A DNA stretch of 64,000 bases, from the NCBI GenBank assembly GCA_947377285.1, contig CANCFT010000001.1, positions 62,001 to 126,000 on the forward strand, given 5' to 3'. Shown one piece after another: positions 61,718 to 64,000 of this stretch (the stretch's first letter is position 1; every line of letters starts with the position of its first letter). The DNA comes from Bacteriovoracaceae bacterium (GTDB lineage: Bacteria; Bdellovibrionota; Bacteriovoracia; Bacteriovoracales; Bacteriovoracaceae). The notes beneath the pieces were generated by a model. The model did no database searches and had not been told where the DNA came from. It worked only from the letters and a program-made list of their open reading frames with translations. Both the position numbers and the translations under genes were made by a program.

Positions 61718-62677
61718 TCAATGAGATTTAAGAAGTTCTAGGGCCTCTATGGCCGTAAATCGAAAAATATCATCTCCCAAATTTTTCTTTAATTCACTAT
61801 TATCAAGGGTTGAAGGGTATTTTAAATAATCAATTAGGTAATGGGGGAATTTCCATACAGGAGTTAAGATTTTAGCTAACTGCTCAACCACGACAATGGG
61901 GACTTTCAGCTTTTTGACATTAATAATTTTAGCCGCTTCGTGAAGTGTGATGACATCATCACCAGCAACATTATAAATACCAGTTTTTAATTTTTCGGCC
62001 GAGTCGACAATAATATTGGCCATATCAAATTCGTGAACAAATTGAAACATCGGGTTGTAATCAACTGGCAAAGGAGCATAAGGAGTTTTTAAAAATTGGG
62101 TAATTGAATTTTTAATTTGTGGACCGATGATATTGCACGGTCTGAGGACAACAGTTTCAATACTATTTTGATTTTTCCACATCCAGTTCGTACACATTTG
62201 ATCCATTTCAACAACATCCCTAAGTTCAGCGTATTTAAAACTTCCGCGCAGAGGGGAATCTTCTTTTAAAAACATAGAATTATCGGAGAGCGCTCCATAG
62301 ACGTGATGGGTACTCAAGATTACAACTTTTTTACATTGAAATTTTTGCGCCAGTTCTAAAATTGTATTCGTGCCTACTAAATTGATATCAATTCGCTTAT
62401 TAATATTTCCCATTGCTGGAGAGTGACCGAGTCGACCTAAGTGAAGAATCGTATCAAATTGAAACTCCCTAAAAATCTTTTCAAAATTCGTCCGAGTGTA
62501 TTTCATTTGTTGATAGGTTAATTGTGGTCTACTTGGCACATTGTCTATATCGCGCGAATCAACACCATGGATTTTAATATTCGAATTTTTTTTTATTAAA
62601 AGCTCAGCTGTAATTTTAGCCAAAGCTCCTTGAATACCGATGATTAAAACTGATTTCATTGCAAGTGAGTGGTTCAT
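61718..62677 (-). CDS. NAD-dependent epimerase/dehydratase family protein
   Basis: 319 residues, extended SDR fold. The nucleotide loop is IGIQGALAK (G14xxG17xxA20), followed by acidic VDSRD, the STHHVYG segment (S122, T123) and FKYAELR. At the catalytic YxxxK position the sequence has Y149 but R153 instead of lysine, unusual for an active SDR. A LRPCNIIGP segment follows. The start is a TAATG overlap with the acyltransferase gene, so the two are translated together and may act in one lipid or surface pathway. Substrate unknown. Confidence 0.8.
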   Translation of the reverse strand: MNHSLAMKSVLIIGIQGALAKITAELLIKKNSNIKIHGVDSRDIDNVPSRPQLTYQQMKYTRTNFEKIFREFQFDTILHLGRLGHSPAMGNINKRIDINLVGTNTILELAQKFQCKKVVILSTHHVYGALSDNSMFLKEDSPLRGSFKYAELRDVVEMDQMCTNWMWKNQNSIETVVLRPCNIIGPQIKNSITQFLKTPYAPLPVDYNPMFQFVHEFDMANIIVDSAEKLKTGIYNVAGDDVITLHEAAKIINVKKLKVPIVVVEQLAKILTPVWKFPHYLIDYLKYPSTLDNSELKKNLGDDIFRFTAIEALELLKSH

Positions 62678-63477
62678 TACTTTTTTCTCTTCATAAGTGA
62701 GCGTCGGTTTTTAAGACCATTTTGCGTTAATTGTTGAATTTTTTGTTCGATTTCATTTAAATAAAAATCGAGATCTTCATCTAGCGCTTCTGGGCTTAAT
62801 CCACTAGGGAGAGAATAAGGTTCTCCAATATAAATGTCTACTGGAGACGGCAAGGGAAATAAATTAGCAGATAGTGGGAAGGCTGGAATTTTAAAAAAAT
62901 GGGCTAACTTTTTTAAATGTATCACATAGGGAAAAAATTCTTCAGCACCTACAACAGCGATAGGAAGAATTTCAGATCCAGAAGCGATGGCCATTCTCAA
63001 AAATCCTCTAGTAAAGCGTTGAAGCTTATAGTGATCCTTTGTATTTTTAGCTATTCCTTTTACACCTTCTGGAAAAATTAAAACTGATTCACCTCTTTTA
63101 AGCAAGTTTAGGCAGTTCGTTCTATCTCCTAAGACTGCTCCGCCTTCACTCGACCATCTCCCTAAAAATGGAAGTGAAGTAAGAAATCTCTCGATTAACG
63201 GACGCAATATACGAGGAGAGTCAATTTCGGTAGCAAAGGCCGTACAAATAAGCAATCCATCAATAGGAACTTGACCAGTATGGTTTGAAACGACCATATA
63301 AGGCCGATCTTTAACGTTTTCTTTTCCGTGAACCACAACGTTGAAATAATAATGGTAAAATGGCCATATCACTTTTAAATCCGCGATAGCACGCTTAGGT
63401 TCTAGCCCCCATGGATCACGGTTTTTGGAATACCGAAGACTTAAATCTGCTTCAATTGCTTTAAACTGTTTAAACAT
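62677..63477 (-). CDS. lysophospholipid acyltransferase family protein (PlsC-like)
   Basis: 266 residues. Acyltransferase block I reads SNHTGQVPID (H66, D73, slightly wider than the usual HX4D) and block III is IFPEG (134-138). No long N-terminal membrane anchor is obvious, though several amphipathic stretches suggest membrane association. It would transfer an acyl group to a lysolipid or related acceptor. I use ATG 63477; a TTG at 63483 is the alternative. Confidence 0.83.
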   Translation of the reverse strand: MFKQFKAIEADLSLRYSKNRDPWGLEPKRAIADLKVIWPFYHYYFNVVVHGKENVKDRPYMVVSNHTGQVPIDGLLICTAFATEIDSPRILRPLIERFLTSLPFLGRWSSEGGAVLGDRTNCLNLLKRGESVLIFPEGVKGIAKNTKDHYKLQRFTRGFLRMAIASGSEILPIAVVGAEEFFPYVIHLKKLAHFFKIPAFPLSANLFPLPSPVDIYIGEPYSLPSGLSPEALDEDLDFYLNEIEQKIQQLTQNGLKNRRSLMKRKK

Positions 63478-63627
63478 AACCAACTGGATCTCTCTTAAGT
63501 TTGAATACTCATCTAAATAGATCTAAATAGCTTTAATGCTACCAAAAAATTCAATCTTCACAAGGAAGGAGTCAAAAGTTATACTTATTCTATCTTTCGA
63601 CAATATTCTGACTATAGGTTATAACTA

Positions 63628-63984
63628 ATGAAAAAAAATTCAAATTGGAAAGCGAACTTGGACCGCTTGTTTTTTACTTTTCACCAAGAAGTGATTAAGG
63701 CCGGTGTTATTGGAAGGAAACTATTAACTGCTTCAAGAACAAATGCTCACCTTAAAGACACATATGAAGAACTTGGCCGATTATTAGAAAAAGGCATTGA
63801 GTCTGGTGAAATAGAATGGGATTCTGCCAAAGTTAGAGCGCTTCTTCATACTGCCAATGCTTGTAAAAAAGATTTAGAACATCTTGAAAAACAAGTTTAT
63901 AAAATTAAATTTTCAGCAGGCCCAAAAGGTCCTGAAGATATTTCATTACAAATTACTGATAAATCAAAAAAAAATAAAGAATAA
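63628..63984 (+). CDS. small helical cytoplasmic protein, unknown function
   Basis: 118 residues, no signal peptide or membrane segment. Mostly helical (FHQEVIKAGVIGRKLLTAS, then DTYEELGRLLEKGIESGEI, KVRALLHTANACKKDLEHL) with a charged lysine-rich tail. I do not recognise the family. The ORF stands alone near the window end, 150 bases from the divergent acyltransferase gene. Confidence 0.6.
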   Translation: MKKNSNWKANLDRLFFTFHQEVIKAGVIGRKLLTASRTNAHLKDTYEELGRLLEKGIESGEIEWDSAKVRALLHTANACKKDLEHLEKQVYKIKFSAGPKGPEDISLQITDKSKKNKE

Positions 63985-64000
63985 TTATTCGTTAGTATCT

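Overview
The window is AT-rich (about two thirds A+T by eye) and densely packed. It comes from a Gram-negative bacterium: it encodes an outer-membrane usher, beta-barrel proteins ending in aromatic residues, a Lol-like ABC system, lipoproteins and many signal peptides. Gene style and content (several secreted peptidases, a PilZ protein, a chaperone-usher pilus, and a phosphonate cluster with lipid head-group enzymes) fit the predatory Bdellovibrionota, most likely the Bacteriovorax / Halobacteriovorax / Peredibacter side. That assignment is inference; no rRNA gene is present. One tRNA gene, tRNA-Leu(CAA), is present. I see no prophage, insertion sequence, CRISPR array or toxin-antitoxin module.

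Layout. 1-5.6 kb: a truncated membrane protein, a secreted matrixin-like metalloprotease, a PilZ membrane protein, and a small protein coupled to a soluble hybrid histidine kinase. 5.8-10.9 kb: a chaperone-usher locus (major subunit, second subunit, chaperone, usher, tip-type subunit) with two RNA hairpins. 10.9-20.3 kb: mainly translation and cell-wall housekeeping (trpS, deaD, a MurG-type transferase, an OmpR-type regulator, a chalcone-isomerase-like protein, typA, an ABC-F ATPase). 20.3-21.9 kb: a DUF2141 protein with a probable AUC start and a POTRA/beta-barrel protein.

22.1-31.3 kb is the most interesting region. It holds a 2-oxoglutarate oxygenase, a nucleotidyltransferase, a CDP-alcohol phosphotransferase, a LysE-family membrane protein, a PEP mutase fused to a second nucleotidyltransferase, phosphonopyruvate decarboxylase, an M13 peptidase and AEP transaminase. 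Together these can make 2-aminoethylphosphonate (AEP) from PEP, activate it as a CMP derivative, transfer it to a lipid alcohol and possibly hydroxylate it. This is a plausible genetic basis for phosphonolipids (AEP or 1-hydroxy-AEP head groups) of the type reported for Bacteriovorax stolpii.

31.3-36.4 kb: a YkgJ-type cysteine-cluster protein, a MaoC hydratase, a barrel protein, and a methionine-salvage locus (mtnB-mtnD-mtnC divergent from a methionine-type aminotransferase) whose shared promoter region is full of AGTAAA repeats. 36.5-41.7 kb: a TetR-TolC-RND efflux operon without an adaptor gene. 41.8-48.5 kb: msrB, hemJ, a histidine phosphatase, a caspase-like lipoprotein, two signalling proteins, small ORFs and an alpha/beta hydrolase. 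48.8-55.2 kb: an operon of a glycosyltransferase, a LolA-like protein, two FtsX-type permeases, an ATPase and an outer-membrane protein, which looks like a trans-envelope transport unit. 55.2-64 kb: secreted hypotheticals, a LysR regulator, prolyl oligopeptidase, a HEAT-repeat protein, a secreted HExxH protease with a lipoprotein, tRNA-Leu, an NAD-dependent epimerase coupled to an acyltransferase, and a small helical protein.
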